DNA of 64,000 bases from NCBI RefSeq assembly GCF_014635285.1, contig NZ_BMCR01000011.1:62001-126000 (forward strand), in the 5' to 3' direction. The first letter of the stretch is position 1. The number at the start of each line of letters is the position of its first letter. Below the pieces are notes generated by a model, which saw only the letters and a program-made list of their open reading frames with translations, made no database searches and was not told where the DNA came from. The position numbers were made by a program, and so were the translations under genes. Below, in pieces: positions 34,940 to 44,265 of this stretch. The stretch is from Stappia taiwanensis. Its GTDB lineage: Bacteria > Pseudomonadota > Alphaproteobacteria > Rhizobiales > Stappiaceae.

Positions 34940-34996
34940 GGCCGCTCGCCCGGGGCGGCCGGAGCAACCTGACGTCCGATGGGACGAAGGTTGCTC
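34940..34996 (-). promoter_or_regulatory. Tandem stem-loops upstream of leuB
   Basis: Stem one has outer arms GAGCAACCT/AGGTTGCTC and inner arms CGTCC/GGACG around a 4-base loop (34962-34996). Stem two is GGCCGC/GCGGCC (34940-34960). Read on the minus strand, ATTTTA follows stem two. The pair may end the upstream dehydratase message or structure the leuB leader. I saw no leucine-rich leader peptide that would support classic attenuation. Confidence 0.55.
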
Positions 34997-35063
34997 TAAA
35001 ACGTTGCGCCGGCCTTGGCAAGCGCGGGACGGGCGCGAAGGGCGCCCGGCCGATGCGATGGCA

Positions 35064-36047
35064 TCACCGCGCTTCGCCGGTTCCAACGGTTGCGGCGAGG
35101 CTTTTGAGCGCGACGTTGCCGCCGCAGACGAGAACGCCGACCCGTTCGCCGGGCGCGGGCCGGTAGGCGCCGCACAGCAGCGCGGCAAGGGCGGTTGCCG
35201 CGCCCGGTTCGGCGGCGATCTGCGCCTCGGTCCAGAGCCGGGCCTGGGCCTCAAGGATCGCCTCGTCCTCGACCAGAACGCTGTGATCGAGCCGGTCCGC
35301 GCAGATCCGGTAGACCAGATCGCCGCAGCGCCGGGCGCCGAGACTGTCGGCGGCAATGCTTTCCACCGGCACGTCGACGGGCCCGCCGGCGGCGAGCGCG
35401 GTGTGGAGCGCGGCGGAGCCGCTGGGCTCGACGCCCACCACCTTCACCCGCCCGTGCAGCCAGGTGGCCATGCCGGAGATGAGGCCGCCGCCGCCGACGG
35501 CGATCAGCACGGTGTCGAGATCCGGCGTCTGCTCTTCCCATTCGGCGGCGGTGGTGCCCTGGCCAGCGATGGTCGGGGCGGCATCATAGGCGTGGATGTC
35601 GCGGGCGCCGGTTTCGGCCCGGTGACGGGCGCAGGCCTCCGCCGCATCGGCATAGCGCGCGCCGCCCACATGCAGCCGGGCGCCATAGGAGTGGATGCGG
35701 GCGATCTTCGCCGGCGAGGAGGTTTCCGGCACGAAGATATCGGCCGGCACGCCGAGCGCCCGGGCCGCATAGGCGACGGCCGCGCCATGGTTTCCGCCAG
35801 AGGCGGCGGCAACGCCGGCCGCCGGAATGTCCTGCGACAGGAGGGTGTTGAACGCGCCGCGCACCTTGAAGGAGCCGGAATGCTGGAACAATTCGAGCTT
35901 GAGGGAGACCGAACAGGGCAGCCCGAAACTGCCGCCACCGCTCTCCATCACCGGCGTTTGCCGGATCCGCTCTCGCACCCGTTGCCAGGCCGCTTCGATA
36001 TCCTGCCGATCCACTGTCATGTCCGGGTCATTCTCCTGTTGCGCCAT
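35064..36047 (-). CDS. Threonine/serine dehydratase-like PLP enzyme
   Basis: A 327-residue fold-type II PLP enzyme. The Schiff-base Lys lies in HSGSFKVRGAFN, SGGNHGAAVAYAA follows, GGGGLISGMATWL is the phosphate-binding Gly loop, and the C-terminal CGGN closes the site. Members deaminate threonine or serine to 2-oxo acids; no regulatory ACT domain is present, so it is of the catabolic or short type. Racemase or ectoine-type eutB-like activity cannot be excluded. A second ATG nine codons on has AGGAG upstream and is an alternative start. Confidence 0.87.
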   Translation of the reverse strand: MAQQENDPDMTVDRQDIEAAWQRVRERIRQTPVMESGGGSFGLPCSVSLKLELFQHSGSFKVRGAFNTLLSQDIPAAGVAAASGGNHGAAVAYAARALGVPADIFVPETSSPAKIARIHSYGARLHVGGARYADAAEACARHRAETGARDIHAYDAAPTIAGQGTTAAEWEEQTPDLDTVLIAVGGGGLISGMATWLHGRVKVVGVEPSGSAALHTALAAGGPVDVPVESIAADSLGARRCGDLVYRICADRLDHSVLVEDEAILEAQARLWTEAQIAAEPGAATALAALLCGAYRPAPGERVGVLVCGGNVALKSLAATVGTGEAR

Positions 36048-36057
36048 CAGCGCGATA

Positions 36058-36828
36058 TCATCCGCCGGCGGCGAGCGCCATCGCGCCGCGCCACACCAGA
36101 CTGACGGCCAGCCCGGTCATCAGAAGGCGCAAGCCGATGCGGAAACCGTGTTCCGGCATGCGCCCGAGCAGCCGGGTTCCAAGCAAGGTGCCGATGAACC
36201 CGGCGGCGATCATCAGAACGATCAGCCCGGCCCAGGGGGCGAAGGCGAAGCCGAGCAGGCCGAAGACGACGATCTTCAGGACATGCATCATCAACGCGGT
36301 CATCGCCTGAGTGGCGACGAAGCCATGGCGGGTCAGATCGAGGGCGGAGAGGACCGCGCCGCCGATGGGGCCGGCGGCGCCGAAGAACATGCTCAGCGTG
36401 GTGGCGACCAGGCCGGCGGCGGCCATTGCCCGTTTCGGCACGTGGCCGAGGCGCGGACCATGACCCCAGACCATCCACAGAAGGAACAGCCCGAGACCGA
36501 TCCGCAGCACCGGTGCCGGCAGGGTGATGGCGATCGAACCGCCGAGCAGGGCGCCGGCCAGCCCGCCGAGGGCGAACCACAGGGCGGCGGGCCAGTTGAC
36601 ATGGCGGCGCAGGACAAGCGCCCGTCCGGCGTTGGAACCAAGCTGCACCACCCCATGGACGGGCACCAGCGCGGGCACCGGTAGCACCTGCGCCATCACC
36701 GCGATCAGGGTAATTCCGCCGCCAAGACCGAGGGCGGCGGACAGCGCCGAGGTCAGCAGGCTGATGGCGATCAGCAACAGGGCAATGGCTGGCGCCATGT
36801 CCGGCGGCAGCCAGGCGGCCAGGCTCAT
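36058..36828 (-). CDS. Sulfite exporter TauE/SafE family permease
   Basis: A 256-residue membrane protein with about eight helices and the two TauE repeats: SALSAALGLGGGITLIAVMAQVLPVPALVPVHGVVQLGSNAGRA, then LSMFFGAAGPIGGAVLSALDLTRHGFVATQA. Members move sulfite, sulfoacetate or other small anions. It overlaps the end of the AlbA_2 gene by four bases and is followed closely by the dehydratase, so the three look like one transcript. Confidence 0.9.
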   Translation of the reverse strand: MSLAAWLPPDMAPAIALLLIAISLLTSALSAALGLGGGITLIAVMAQVLPVPALVPVHGVVQLGSNAGRALVLRRHVNWPAALWFALGGLAGALLGGSIAITLPAPVLRIGLGLFLLWMVWGHGPRLGHVPKRAMAAAGLVATTLSMFFGAAGPIGGAVLSALDLTRHGFVATQAMTALMMHVLKIVVFGLLGFAFAPWAGLIVLMIAAGFIGTLLGTRLLGRMPEHGFRIGLRLLMTGLAVSLVWRGAMALAAGG

Positions 36829-37619
36829 GTCCAGCGGGTCCGGGCGTAGTCCATGGCCTCGCGCAGATCGAGCTTGCGGGTGGAGTTGCCGCTGCGGACA
36901 TAGAAATGCAGCTTGCCGCCCTCGCTCAGATAGACCGCGCGCGGCGCCGGCTGGACCAGCACCATGCACACATCCTTGCCGTCGATGACGGTAAAGGTGG
37001 TCTGGATCGCCGGGCAGAGGTCGCCGCCGAGAAAGCGGGTGACGATGTCGTTGATGGTCCGTTCGAAACCGTCGCGGTTGGGATGGCGCAAGGTGGCGTA
37101 GTCGGCCTCAAGCCCGAGCACCGTGCCATCGTCGGCCACGCCGATCAGCAGCCGGCCGCCATGGGCATTGAAGAAGCCGGCGATGGTCTTGGCGATGACC
37201 GTTTCCAGCCCCTTGTTGATGTTCCGCTCCTTCAGATCCCAGCGCATGGTCGACTTGAATTCCACCTCGGCGGTTTCGCCGCCGCTGATGAACTCGGGAA
37301 TCTGCTCGCCATGGGCGGCGCTGAGAAAGCGCAGGCGGCGGGAGGTTTCGAGGTAGGAACGGGTGAAGAGGCCGAAACCGAGGCCGATCAGCCCGCCGAC
37401 GAAGGCGAAGGCGATCACCATATGCAGGTGCCGGGGCACTACCAGCAGGAGCAGCCGGTCGGTGAGAAAGTCCCCCAGCGAGGGGACATTCGGCTGGATC
37501 GCCCGGTATTCCAGCCAGACAATGGTCAGCACCGCCGGATGCAGCAGAACGATGCCGATCAACGCGCCGGCAAGCACGTAGACGACAAGAAGAGACAGGC
37601 GTGAACTTAGGAGAGCCAT
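36825..37619 (-). CDS. Membrane-anchored Schlafen AlbA_2 domain protein
   Basis: A 264-residue protein with two N-terminal membrane helices (about 7-32 and 65-87) and a cytoplasmic AlbA_2 domain (about 115-264): ETAEVEFKSTMRWDLK, VIAKTIAGFFNAHGGRLLIGVADDGTVLGLE, then VYLSEGGKLHFYVRSGNSTRKLDLREA. AlbA_2 domains occur in Schlafen proteins and bacterial regulators and bind nucleic acid or nucleotides. The combination with two membrane helices suggests tethering at the inner membrane. Function unknown. It is coupled by ATGA overlap to the TauE-like permease gene. Confidence 0.85.
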   Translation of the reverse strand: MALLSSRLSLLVVYVLAGALIGIVLLHPAVLTIVWLEYRAIQPNVPSLGDFLTDRLLLLVVPRHLHMVIAFAFVGGLIGLGFGLFTRSYLETSRRLRFLSAAHGEQIPEFISGGETAEVEFKSTMRWDLKERNINKGLETVIAKTIAGFFNAHGGRLLIGVADDGTVLGLEADYATLRHPNRDGFERTINDIVTRFLGGDLCPAIQTTFTVIDGKDVCMVLVQPAPRAVYLSEGGKLHFYVRSGNSTRKLDLREAMDYARTRWT

Positions 37620-37730
37620 GAACCGCTCTTGGATGATGGGTGGGCAATGGAAACCGCCTGCCCGCCCGTGTCAAGGCACCGGACCGGGGAGGTGGCCTTC
37701 TGCCTTCCCCGGTCCGCGTCGGTTCTGGCC

Positions 37731-38900
37731 TCAGGCGGCCGGCATGGCGGTTTCCACCAGCTTGACCCAATAGGAGCAGCCAACCGGGATCAGCTCGTCA
37801 TTGAAGTCATAGGCCGGGTGGTGAAGTCCGGCGCTGTCGCCATTGCCGGCGAAAATGAAGGCGCCGGGCCGTTCTTCCAGCATGAAGGAGAAATCCTCGC
37901 CGCCCATGGTCGGCGCGATGTCGGTGTTGACATTGTCCTTGCCGACAATGTCACGGGCGACGGAGACGGCGAAGTCGGTCTGGTCGGCGTGATTGGCGGT
38001 GATGGGATAGTCGCGCCGATAGGTGACGGTGGCCTTGGCGCCATAGGCTTCGGCGATGGTCGGGACGAGCGCCTTCAGCCGCGCTTCGGCCAGATCGCGG
38101 ATATCCGGATCGAGGGTGCGCACCGTGCCGCGCAGGGTGGCGGTCTGCGGGATCACATTGTCGGTGAAGCCGGCGTTGAAGGTGGTGATCGACACCACCA
38201 CCGACTTCAGCGGATCGGCGTTGCGGCTGGCGATCGACTGCACCGCCTGGACGATGTGGCTGCCGACCAGAATGGTGTCGATCCCCTCATGCGGCTTGGC
38301 GGCATGGCAGCCCTTGCCCTCGATGTCGATCTGCAGCCGGTCTGCGGCGGCCATGATCGAGCCGGGGCGAATGTGGAAGGTGCCGACCGGCGCGCCGGGC
38401 AGGTTGTGCATGCCATAGACTTCCTGGATGCCGAACCGGTCCATCAGCCCGTCGTCGATCATCGCCTTGGCGCCGGCCCCACCTTCTTCCGCCGGCTGGA
38501 AGATGACGATGACCGTGCCGTCGAAATTGCGGGTTTCGGCCAGATACTTCGCCGCGCCAAGCAGCATGGCGGTGTGGCCGTCATGGCCGCAGGCGTGCAT
38601 CTTGCCCGGAATGGTCGAGGCATAGGGCTTGCCGGTGATTTCCTCCAGCGGCAGCGCGTCCATGTCGGCGCGCAGGCCGATCACCTTGCCGGAGCCGTTG
38701 GCGCGGCCCCTGATCACGCCGACAACACCGGTGCGGCCGATGCCGGTGGCGATCTCATCGACGCCGAAGGCCTTCAGCTTGTCGGCCACCAGCTCCGCCG
38801 TGCGGTGGGTGTCGTAGAGCAGCTCCGGATGGGCATGGATATCCCGGCGCCATTCGGTGATTTCCTCGGCAAGGTCGGCAAAGCGGTTGATTGTCGGCAT
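37731..38900 (-). CDS. M20 family amidohydrolase (hippurate hydrolase-like)
   Basis: A 389-residue di-metal aminoacylase of the HipO/AbgB group. Metal motifs are HACGHDGHTAM and QPAEEGGAGAKAMI, with a late TMGGEDFSFML. HPELLYDTHRTAELV is the usual start. It should split N-acyl amino acids or similar amides, giving carboxylate plus amino acid. GGGGA precedes the ATG. There are no tightly linked neighbours. Confidence 0.92.
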   Translation of the reverse strand: MPTINRFADLAEEITEWRRDIHAHPELLYDTHRTAELVADKLKAFGVDEIATGIGRTGVVGVIRGRANGSGKVIGLRADMDALPLEEITGKPYASTIPGKMHACGHDGHTAMLLGAAKYLAETRNFDGTVIVIFQPAEEGGAGAKAMIDDGLMDRFGIQEVYGMHNLPGAPVGTFHIRPGSIMAAADRLQIDIEGKGCHAAKPHEGIDTILVGSHIVQAVQSIASRNADPLKSVVVSITTFNAGFTDNVIPQTATLRGTVRTLDPDIRDLAEARLKALVPTIAEAYGAKATVTYRRDYPITANHADQTDFAVSVARDIVGKDNVNTDIAPTMGGEDFSFMLEERPGAFIFAGNGDSAGLHHPAYDFNDELIPVGCSYWVKLVETAMPAA

Positions 38901-39068
38901 GGGGTCCCCGGTGAAGTCGATAGACGGCTGGCGCCAGGCGCCGAACGGCGCGTGGCGAGAGGTGTATATCTGACGCGGACAACCGGCCGGGCGCAAGCCC
39001 TTCCCGGCGCCTGCCGGGCACAATTCGCCCGTTCGCGACGGGACAGGGCCCATCAAATCGGGAGGGGG

Positions 39069-39725
39069 TCAGGCCAGCAGCCGGTAGACGCTGCTGCGTT
39101 TGATCGCCAGATCCTCCAGCGAGCGGTTGACCGGCACTTCGTAGGTGGCGACAGCGCGCAGCCGGTCGGTCGGCAGGTAGGTACGGCCCGGATCGCCGAT
39201 ATAGACCTCGCTGCCGGCGGCGAGCACCGGGTCGAGCCAGGCAAGCACCTGATCGGCCATCGGCTTTTCGTAAAAGACGTCGCCGCAGAACAGAATATCC
39301 GCTTGCGGTGGTGGTTCCTTCAGGCGGTCGCCCTCGGCGAAGTCGATCCGCACATTGTTGAGCTCGGCATTGAGGGCGGTGGCGGCGCGGGCGAAGCGGT
39401 CGATATCGCAGGCGGCAACGCTGGCCGCCCCGGCCCGGGCGGCGGCGATGGCGACGAGACCGGAACCGGTGGCGAAATCGAACACCTGGCGGCCTGCGAC
39501 CAACTCCGGCGTGTCGAGGACAAACCGGGCGAGCGCCTGCCCCCCGGCCCAGGCAAAGGCCCAGAACGGTGGCGGCAGGCCGAGTTCGCCCAGATCGTCC
39601 TCGGTCTTCTGCCAGAGGGCGACGGCCTCGTCCGCCAGATGGAGGCGGAGTTCCGGTGCGTGCGGGACCGGGTGCACCCGGGTGTTCTCGCGAATGAAGC
39701 GCACCGGATCGGTGATGGCGCTCAT
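39069..39725 (-). CDS. SAM-dependent methyltransferase (ETFB lysine methyltransferase-like)
   Basis: A 218-residue class I methyltransferase. PPPFWAFAWAGGQALARFVL and the SAM loop DFATGSGLVAIAAARAGA are typical of the group related to PrmA and ETF-beta lysine methyltransferase (METTL20-like), with GDVFYEKPM as the post-core motif. It may methylate electron-transfer flavoprotein in this bacterium. Its start overlaps the EVE gene stop by four bases. Confidence 0.85.
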   Translation of the reverse strand: MSAITDPVRFIRENTRVHPVPHAPELRLHLADEAVALWQKTEDDLGELGLPPPFWAFAWAGGQALARFVLDTPELVAGRQVFDFATGSGLVAIAAARAGAASVAACDIDRFARAATALNAELNNVRIDFAEGDRLKEPPPQADILFCGDVFYEKPMADQVLAWLDPVLAAGSEVYIGDPGRTYLPTDRLRAVATYEVPVNRSLEDLAIKRSSVYRLLA

Positions 39726-40144
39726 TCCGGGTCGAGGCCGCCCATTTCGCAGACGATGGCCCATTCCTCCGCGGTCACCGGCTGGACCGACAGGCGCATG
39801 GAGGTGACCAGCGACATCTCCGAAAGGCGCGGCTCGGCCTTGACGGCGGCCAGGGTGACCGGTTTGGGCATGTCGCGCACGGCCTTCACGTCCACGCATT
39901 CCCAGCGCGGATCGTCGGTGGTGCTGTCCGGATGGATCTCGCGGCAAACCTCGACAATGCCGACGACTTCCTTGCCGATGTTGGAATGGTAGAAGAAGCC
40001 ACGGTCGCCGATCTTCATCTCGCGCATGTTGTTGCGCGCCTGATAGTTGCGGATGCCGTCCCATTCCTCTCCGGCGTCGCCCTTGGCCTTTTGCATCTCC
40101 CACGACCATTTGTCGGGTTCGGATTTGAACAGCCAGTACCGCAC
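39722..40144 (-). CDS. EVE domain protein (UPF0310-like)
   Basis: A 140-residue PUA-like EVE domain: YWLFKSEPDKWSWEMQK, EWDGIRNYQARNNMREMKIGDRGFFYHS and LTSMRLSVQPVTAEEW-type end. EVE proteins recognise modified bases in DNA or RNA; the bacterial housekeeping role is unsettled. The start is a GTG one base after the YciI stop. Order with YciI and gpsA is common in the Hyphomicrobiales. Confidence 0.92.
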   Translation of the reverse strand: MRYWLFKSEPDKWSWEMQKAKGDAGEEWDGIRNYQARNNMREMKIGDRGFFYHSNIGKEVVGIVEVCREIHPDSTTDDPRWECVDVKAVRDMPKPVTLAAVKAEPRLSEMSLVTSMRLSVQPVTAEEWAIVCEMGGLDPE

Positions 40145-40145
40145 C

Positions 40146-40433
40146 TCAGGCCTCCGGATTCTTGAGGGCCCAGTTCCAGGGCCGGATCTCGACGGTTTCG
40201 AACAGGCCGGCCCGCGCATAGGGGTCTTCCTGAGAGACGGCGAGCGCCTCGTCGCGGCTTTCGGCCTCGATCACCACCAGGCTGCCGGTCATGCCGCCAT
40301 CGTCATCGAGGAACGGTCCGGCGGCCTTCAGCCGGTCGCCCATGGCGGTGAGGAAGGCGAGATGGTCGGCGCGGGTGTCGAGGCGAATTTGCTGGGCACC
40401 GGGCTTGTCGGTGCAAATCAAGGCGTAGAGCAT
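40146..40433 (-). CDS. YciI family protein
   Basis: A 95-residue ferredoxin-like protein: MLYALICTDKPGAQQIRLDTRADHL, GGMTGSLVVIEAESRDEALAVSQEDPYARAGLFETVEIRPW. YciI proteins form dimers with a His-Asp pair and their reaction is mostly unknown. It is directly followed by the EVE gene. About 115 bases separate it from gpsA upstream. Confidence 0.93.
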   Translation of the reverse strand: MLYALICTDKPGAQQIRLDTRADHLAFLTAMGDRLKAAGPFLDDDGGMTGSLVVIEAESRDEALAVSQEDPYARAGLFETVEIRPWNWALKNPEA

Positions 40434-40549
40434 GGAAGGTCCTTGTCTGTCGTGGACGCCGGTCTGTCTGGGACGCCGGATCGGCGATCGCCGCTGGCGG
40501 GAAGGATAGACGGAACGGCGCGGTCTTCAAGATGGGGAAACCGGGCCGA

Positions 40550-41551
40550 TCAGGTCTCGCGCCGGAGCGGCCGGGTCATCAGCCGGGTCAGCGCATCGTC
40601 AAGGTCGAGCTCGCCCGCCAGAACGGCGGCCACCGCCTCGCAGATCGGCAGGTCGACCCCGGTCTTGCGGCCAAGCGCCACGGCGACGGGGGCGGAAAAG
40701 ACCCCTTCGGCCAGCTTCTGCCCCTTCTCGGTCAGGGAGGCGACCGTCGCCCCTTCGCCGAGCGCAATGCCGAAGGCGAAATTGCGCGATTGCGGCGAGG
40801 CGCAGGTCAGCACCAAGTCGCCCAGGCCGGACAGCCCGGTCAGCGTCTCGCGCCGGGCGCCAAGGGCAAGGCCGAGGCGGGTCAGCTCCGCAAAGCCGCG
40901 CGCGGTCAGCGCGGCAAGGGCACTCGCGCCCCACTTCTTGCCGGCGACGGCACCGCAGGCGATGGCCAGCACGTTCTTCAGCGCGCCGCCGATCTGCACC
41001 CCGGCGATGTCGGTGGCCGCGTAGGGGCGAAACTGCGGGCTGGCGAGGGCCTGGGACAGGGCGTCGGCGAGGGCGCCATCCGTGGCGGCGACGGTGACGG
41101 CGGTCGGCAGGCCGGCGGCAACGTCGGTGGCAAAACTCGGCCCGGAGAGGATTGCCGGCCGGGCCGCCTTGAGCGTTTCGCCAAGCACGTCGGTCAGCAG
41201 GAGGCCGCTGTCGCGTTCAATGCCCTTGGCGCAGAGCACCACCGGGGTTCCCGGGGCGAGCAGCGGGGAAAGCGCGGCGGCCATCGTCCGGGTGGTCTGC
41301 GCCGGGGTGACCAAGAGCACCGCATCGGCGCCGGTCACCGCCTCGGCAAGATCGGAGGTGGCGGGAAGACGCGGGGTCAAGGTCAGGCCGGGCAGATAGG
41401 CCGGGTTCTCGCCGCGTGCGTTGAGCGCGGCGACGGTGGCCGGATCGCGTGCCCACAGCACGGTGTCGCGGCCGGCGCGGGCGGCGACGAGGGCAAGCGC
41501 CGTTCCCCAGGCGCCGCCCCCCAGAACGGCAATCCGCCGGATCTCGCTCAT
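40550..41551 (-). CDS. gpsA: Glycerol-3-phosphate dehydrogenase [NAD(P)+]
   Basis: A 333-residue enzyme that reduces dihydroxyacetone phosphate to sn-glycerol-3-phosphate for phospholipid synthesis. The Rossmann motif is VLGGGAWGTALAL, CAKGIERDSGLLL has an active-site Lys, KNVLAIACGA has the second catalytic Lys, and GLGDLVLTCASPQSRNFAFG is the family signature. It overlaps the NUDIX gene by four bases. Confidence 0.97.
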   Translation of the reverse strand: MSEIRRIAVLGGGAWGTALALVAARAGRDTVLWARDPATVAALNARGENPAYLPGLTLTPRLPATSDLAEAVTGADAVLLVTPAQTTRTMAAALSPLLAPGTPVVLCAKGIERDSGLLLTDVLGETLKAARPAILSGPSFATDVAAGLPTAVTVAATDGALADALSQALASPQFRPYAATDIAGVQIGGALKNVLAIACGAVAGKKWGASALAALTARGFAELTRLGLALGARRETLTGLSGLGDLVLTCASPQSRNFAFGIALGEGATVASLTEKGQKLAEGVFSAPVAVALGRKTGVDLPICEAVAAVLAGELDLDDALTRLMTRPLRRET

Positions 41552-42060
41552 GCGCCGGCTCCGAGCCGGTCCGACAGCGCCGGCAGCGGGGCATGAAAGC
41601 CGGTGAAGAAACGGGCGGGCAGCGAGGCGGCGGCCTCGGCGATATCCAGCCAGAACAGTTCGAAGCGGATCGGGTCGCCGCCGGCGGAGGGGCTCATCTC
41701 GAAATGCTCCCAGGAGGCATGCGGCTTGCGTGGGGCGCGGGCATGGTAGAGGCGGCGCAGATGCACATCCCGCCCCTGGTCGTTGTCGAACAACACGGTC
41801 TGTTCGGCGATCGGCTCCAGCGCGTGCGGCAAGGCGAGGCCGGTTTCCTCGGAAAACTCGCGCAAGGCCGCTTGCAGGTGGCTTTCGCCCGGATCGACGG
41901 TGCCGCCGGGGACCTGGAGCCCGACATAGGGCTGGTCCGGCTGGCGGAAGACCAAGAGATCCCGGCCCACGGTCAGGTAGACATAGGCCTTGTGCTTGAT
42001 CCGGTCGATCCGCTCCGGCATGGCCGTGACGACGACGCCTTCAAGGAAGCGGGCATCCAT
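41548..42060 (-). CDS. NUDIX hydrolase
   Basis: A 170-residue protein with the NUDIX box GGTVDPGESHLQAALREFSEETGLAL. It hydrolyses a nucleoside diphosphate linked to another moiety; the substrate is not evident. It overlaps the tsaD stop by one base (TGATG) and the gpsA start by four, so tsaD-NUDIX-gpsA is one operon. Confidence 0.93.
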   Translation of the reverse strand: MDARFLEGVVVTAMPERIDRIKHKAYVYLTVGRDLLVFRQPDQPYVGLQVPGGTVDPGESHLQAALREFSEETGLALPHALEPIAEQTVLFDNDQGRDVHLRRLYHARAPRKPHASWEHFEMSPSAGGDPIRFELFWLDIAEAAASLPARFFTGFHAPLPALSDRLGAGA

Positions 42061-43223
42061 CAGGCTTTCGCTCCCTTGCGGCCGGAGCCCAGGAGGGCGG
42101 CGGCATTGGCGTCGAGCGGCCAGCGCGGGCGCGGCGGCACGGCGCGGTCGTCGATGCGCTCGCCCCGGGCGGCGGCATCGCGAAGCCGTTCGATCCCGGC
42201 CCAGGCGATCATCGCCGCGTTGTCGGTGCACAGCCGCGCCGGCGGGGCGGCGAGGCGGGCGCCGGCCTCGCTGGCCATCTGCGACAGGCGCTGGCGGATC
42301 GCGCCATTGGCGGCGACACCGCCGGCCACCACCAGCACGGGCGGGGTGTCGGGGTAGGCCTCGGAAAAGAGGGACAGCGCCCGCCGGCTCTTCTCGCCAA
42401 TGACATCGGCAACCGCGCTCTGAAAGGCGGCGCACAGGTCGCCGACATCGGCCGGGGACAGCGGCGCGGCGGCGTGGGCGGTGGTGCGCACGGCGGTCTT
42501 CAAGCCGGCAAAGGACATGTCGATCCCGGGCCGGTCGAGCATCGGCCGGGGCAGGGCAAAACGGGTCGGATCGACTGAGGCGGCGGCGGCCTGTTCCACC
42601 GCCGGTCCGCCTGGATAGGCAAGGCCGAGCAGCTTGGCGGTCTTGTCGAACGCTTCGCCCACCGCATCGTCGATGGTCGAGCCGAGGCGGCGGTAGGCGC
42701 CGACGCCCTCCACCAGCAGGAACTGGGTGTGGCCGCCGGAGACCAGCAGCAACAGATAGGGGAAGGCGAGATCCTCGGTCAGCCGGGCGGTGAGGGCATG
42801 GCCCTCCAGATGGTTCACCGCCACCAGCGGCTTGCCGGCGGCCATGGCCACCGCCTTGGCGGTCATCAGGCCGACGATCACTCCGCCGATCAGCCCGGGG
42901 CCGGCGGTGGCGGCCACCGCATCAAGGTCGTCCCAGCCGGTGTCGGCCTCTTCCATGGCGCTCTGGACGATCCGGTCCAGCAGGCTGATATGGGCGCGGG
43001 CGGCGATTTCCGGCACGACGCCACCAAATGCCGCATGTTCACTTGCCTGCGAGCGTATGATGTTGGACAACACATGGGCGCGCCCGTCGGCGTCAAGACG
43101 CACCACGGCGGCCGCGGTCTCATCGCAGCTCGTCTCGATGCCGAGCACGGTCAGTGGCGCCGGGGCGCTCGATTGGGATATCATGCCGGCCGCATCGGCC
43201 GACGACAGGTCAGGGCTTATCAT
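42060..43223 (-). CDS. tsaD: tRNA N6-adenosine threonylcarbamoyltransferase
   Basis: A 387-residue Kae1/TsaD protein that transfers threonylcarbamoyl to A37 of ANN-decoding tRNAs. [15 protein letters not shown] starts the ASKHA fold, VNHLEGH supplies the metal histidines, and [15 protein letters not shown] and [12 protein letters not shown] follow. Several in-frame ATGs lie near the N-terminus; I chose the one with GGCGGAG before it. It is divergent from hemC across 48 bases, the usual alphaproteobacterial arrangement. Confidence 0.96.
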   Translation of the reverse strand: MISPDLSSADAAGMISQSSAPAPLTVLGIETSCDETAAAVVRLDADGRAHVLSNIIRSQASEHAAFGGVVPEIAARAHISLLDRIVQSAMEEADTGWDDLDAVAATAGPGLIGGVIVGLMTAKAVAMAAGKPLVAVNHLEGHALTARLTEDLAFPYLLLLVSGGHTQFLLVEGVGAYRRLGSTIDDAVGEAFDKTAKLLGLAYPGGPAVEQAAAASVDPTRFALPRPMLDRPGIDMSFAGLKTAVRTTAHAAAPLSPADVGDLCAAFQSAVADVIGEKSRRALSLFSEAYPDTPPVLVVAGGVAANGAIRQRLSQMASEAGARLAAPPARLCTDNAAMIAWAGIERLRDAAARGERIDDRAVPPRPRWPLDANAAALLGSGRKGAKA

Positions 43224-43271
43224 TCCACTCCGCCTACCGGACATCACCGCCTAACACCAGGAACGATCTCC

Positions 43272-44261
43272 TTGCAAACAAAACAATCCGGGCACACGCA
43301 ACAATCCGGGCAGCCGGACGCAGGCAACGAGGCCTGGCCCGCCGGCCGCATCCTTCGAATCGGCACGCGCGGCAGCGCGCTGGCGCTCGCCCAGGCGCAT
43401 GAAACCCGCGCCCGTCTGATGGCCGCCCACGGCTTGAGCGAAGAAGCGTTCGAGATCGTCGTCATCAAGACCTCCGGCGACCGGATTCTCGACCGGCCTC
43501 TGTCGGAAGCCGGCGGCAAGGGGCTGTTCACCAAGGAGCTGGAAAACGCCATGCTGGCGGGCGAGATCGATATCGCCGTCCATTCCTCCAAGGACATGCC
43601 CACGGTGCTGCCCGACGGGCTGGAGCTGGTCGCCTTCCTGCCGCGCGAGGATGTGCGCGACGCGTTCATCTCGCCCAAGGCCGCGCGGCTGCAGGATCTG
43701 CCGCAAGGGGCGGTGGTCGGCTCGTCGAGCCTGCGCCGCCAGGCGATGATCAAGCGCCTCAGGCCGGATATCGAGGTGGTGATGTATCGCGGCAACGTGC
43801 AGCGGCGGCTGGAAAAGCTGGCCGAGGGCGTGGTCGATGCGACCCTTCTGGCCAATGCCGGATTGCGCCGGCTCGGCATGGCCCACGTGATCACCTCGGT
43901 GATCGAGACCTCGGAGTTCCTGCCGGCGGTGGGACAGGGGGCGATCTGCATCGAGGCCCGGGGCGACGATCAGGCTGTGCGGGCGTTTCTGGCGCCGATT
44001 CATCACCGGGAGACGGAAATCTGCCTTGCCGCTGAGCGGGCGTTCCTGTTCGAGCTGGATGGCTCCTGCCGCACGCCGATCGGCGGGCTGGCGCGGCTTG
44101 AGGGCGACACCCTGTCGTTTCGCGGGCTGATCCTGTCGCCGGATGGGCGCGAGGCGCATGAGACCGAGCGTGAGGGGCCGGCGGCGCAGGCGGCGGCCCT
44201 TGGCCAGGATGCGGGCGCGGAGCTGAAACGGCGTGGCGGACCGGATTTCTTCAAGGTCTGA
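43272..44261 (+). CDS. hemC: Hydroxymethylbilane synthase (porphobilinogen deaminase)
   Basis: A 329-residue enzyme that joins four porphobilinogens. [16 protein letters not shown] opens the fold, [14 protein letters not shown] and [16 protein letters not shown] bind substrate, and the dipyrromethane cofactor attaches to C266 in [11 protein letters not shown]. No ATG or GTG exists close before the conserved start; a TTG with AGGAA upstream is the best choice and gives a polar tail of about 35 residues rich in Gln. Starting with TTG may lower translation. It is followed by hemD after four bases. Confidence 0.94.
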   Translation: MQTKQSGHTQQSGQPDAGNEAWPAGRILRIGTRGSALALAQAHETRARLMAAHGLSEEAFEIVVIKTSGDRILDRPLSEAGGKGLFTKELENAMLAGEIDIAVHSSKDMPTVLPDGLELVAFLPREDVRDAFISPKAARLQDLPQGAVVGSSSLRRQAMIKRLRPDIEVVMYRGNVQRRLEKLAEGVVDATLLANAGLRRLGMAHVITSVIETSEFLPAVGQGAICIEARGDDQAVRAFLAPIHHRETEICLAAERAFLFELDGSCRTPIGGLARLEGDTLSFRGLILSPDGREAHETEREGPAAQAAALGQDAGAELKRRGGPDFFKV

Positions 44262-44265
44262 CCCG

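Noticed and set aside
34855-35063. Leucine attenuator peptide before leuB
   Set aside because: Reading the minus-strand leader in all frames gave no short ORF with a run of leucine codons.
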